This document shows, piece after piece, positions 5,885 through 6,285 of a stretch of 6,285 nt of DNA. The notes under the pieces are model-generated. The model made no database searches. It was not told the DNA's origin and saw nothing but the letters and a program-made list of their open reading frames with translations. The DNA comes from Rubrobacter sp. (lineage in GTDB: Bacteria > Actinomycetota > Rubrobacteria > Rubrobacterales > Rubrobacteraceae), in NCBI GenBank assembly GCA_019247245.1, contig JAFAPF010000010.1, positions 1-6,285 of the forward strand, read 5' to 3'. The position numbers were made by a program, and so were the translations under genes. The number at the start of each line of letters is the position of its first letter. Positions within the stretch are counted from its first letter, which is position 1.

Positions 5885-6285
5885 ATGGCGGCTAACGTTA
5901 CGAAGCTAGAGGACAACAAGGTTCGTATTGACGTTGAGGTTCCCCCAGAAGCGGTCAGGAAGGGTGTCGAGGCGAAGGTCCGCGAGCTAAAGCGTAAAGT
6001 CCGGGTGCCGGGCTTTCGTCCGGGTAAAGCACCCCGGCGCATGATCGAAAATCGCCTCGGCCGAGATTATATCTATACGGAGGCACTGCAGGAAAGCTTG
6101 CCGGCTTGGTATTCGAGTGCGATGGTCGAGAACAACCTGCACCCGATAGACAGACCGGAGATCCACTTCGACAACCCTTTAGATGAGCAGAAGGGCTTTA
6201 AGTTCTCGGCGACAGTCAACGTACGCCCAGAAGCGAAGCTTAATGAGTACAAAGGCTTGGAGGTGCCCCGGCGGGAGGTCAGGAT
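5885..6285 (+). CDS. tig: Trigger factor, N-terminal part (runs off the window)
   Basis: Trigger factor is the ribosome-associated chaperone and peptidyl-prolyl isomerase that meets nascent chains at the exit tunnel. The first 133 codons are present and open to the window edge. The N-terminal ribosome-binding domain carries the signature GFRPGKAP at residues 43-50 (from 6011), preceded by the usual [20 protein letters not shown] helix and followed by [14 protein letters not shown] and the PEIHFDNP and [15 protein letters not shown] segments. The domain is complete, and the isomerase domain would begin just beyond the edge. The ATG at 5885 fits the family's usual N-terminus; a weak purine-rich GAGAAGAG lies about 8 bases upstream. 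It follows tRNA-Leu by 51 bp on the same strand. The sequence looks fully functional, in contrast to everything left of 5663. Confidence 0.95.
   Translation, partial: MAANVTKLEDNKVRIDVEVPPEAVRKGVEAKVRELKRKVRVPGFRPGKAPRRMIENRLGRDYIYTEALQESLPAWYSSAMVENNLHPIDRPEIHFDNPLDEQKGFKFSATVNVRPEAKLNEYKGLEVPRREVR

Overview
The window looks like a stretch of an actinobacterial chromosome. The evidence is a trigger-factor gene directly downstream of a tRNA-Leu gene, the character of the trigger-factor sequence, and moderately GC-rich DNA; a Rubrobacter-like lineage is possible but is only a guess. The right end (about 5700-6285) is healthy housekeeping DNA. Everything to its left is accessory DNA in visible decay.

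Region 1 (1-3753, + strand) is one very large gene that enters from the left edge already inside its coding region. Its product would carry a tandem array of at least five zinc-ribbon modules of about 71-74 residues, a small helical (possibly SAP-like) segment, an acidic linker, a complete SNF2-type superfamily 2 helicase core, and a C-terminal methyltransferase that closely resembles Rrp8/NML. Rrp8 is the eukaryotic nucleolar enzyme that makes 1-methyladenosine in large-subunit rRNA. The frame is broken three times: two single-base losses in the zinc-ribbon array (near 184 and near 588) and one perfect 19-bp tandem duplication at 2586-2623. The duplication splits the helicase between its two RecA lobes. 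This architecture is the most interesting thing in the window.

Region 2 (3754-4767) starts with about 200 bp in which I see no gene. It continues with the 3' part of a tyrosine recombinase gene on the - strand (3953 to about 4446), itself frameshifted, and then the 3' end of an IS3-family element on the + strand (about 4447-4767). The two truncated pieces abut, which marks a deletion or recombination scar.

Region 3 (4768-5662, + strand) is a heavily degraded gamma-glutamyltransferase gene. It starts right at the presumed right end of the IS remnant and carries one frame change and several in-frame stops.

Region 4 (5663-6285, + strand) has an extended -10 promoter, a tRNA-Leu (anticodon UAG), and the first 133 codons of trigger factor, which runs off the window. 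A plausible reading is that an integrative element carrying the helicase-methyltransferase gene and its integrase settled near this tRNA and has since been eroded by IS activity and point mutation. No attachment-site repeat was found to prove that.
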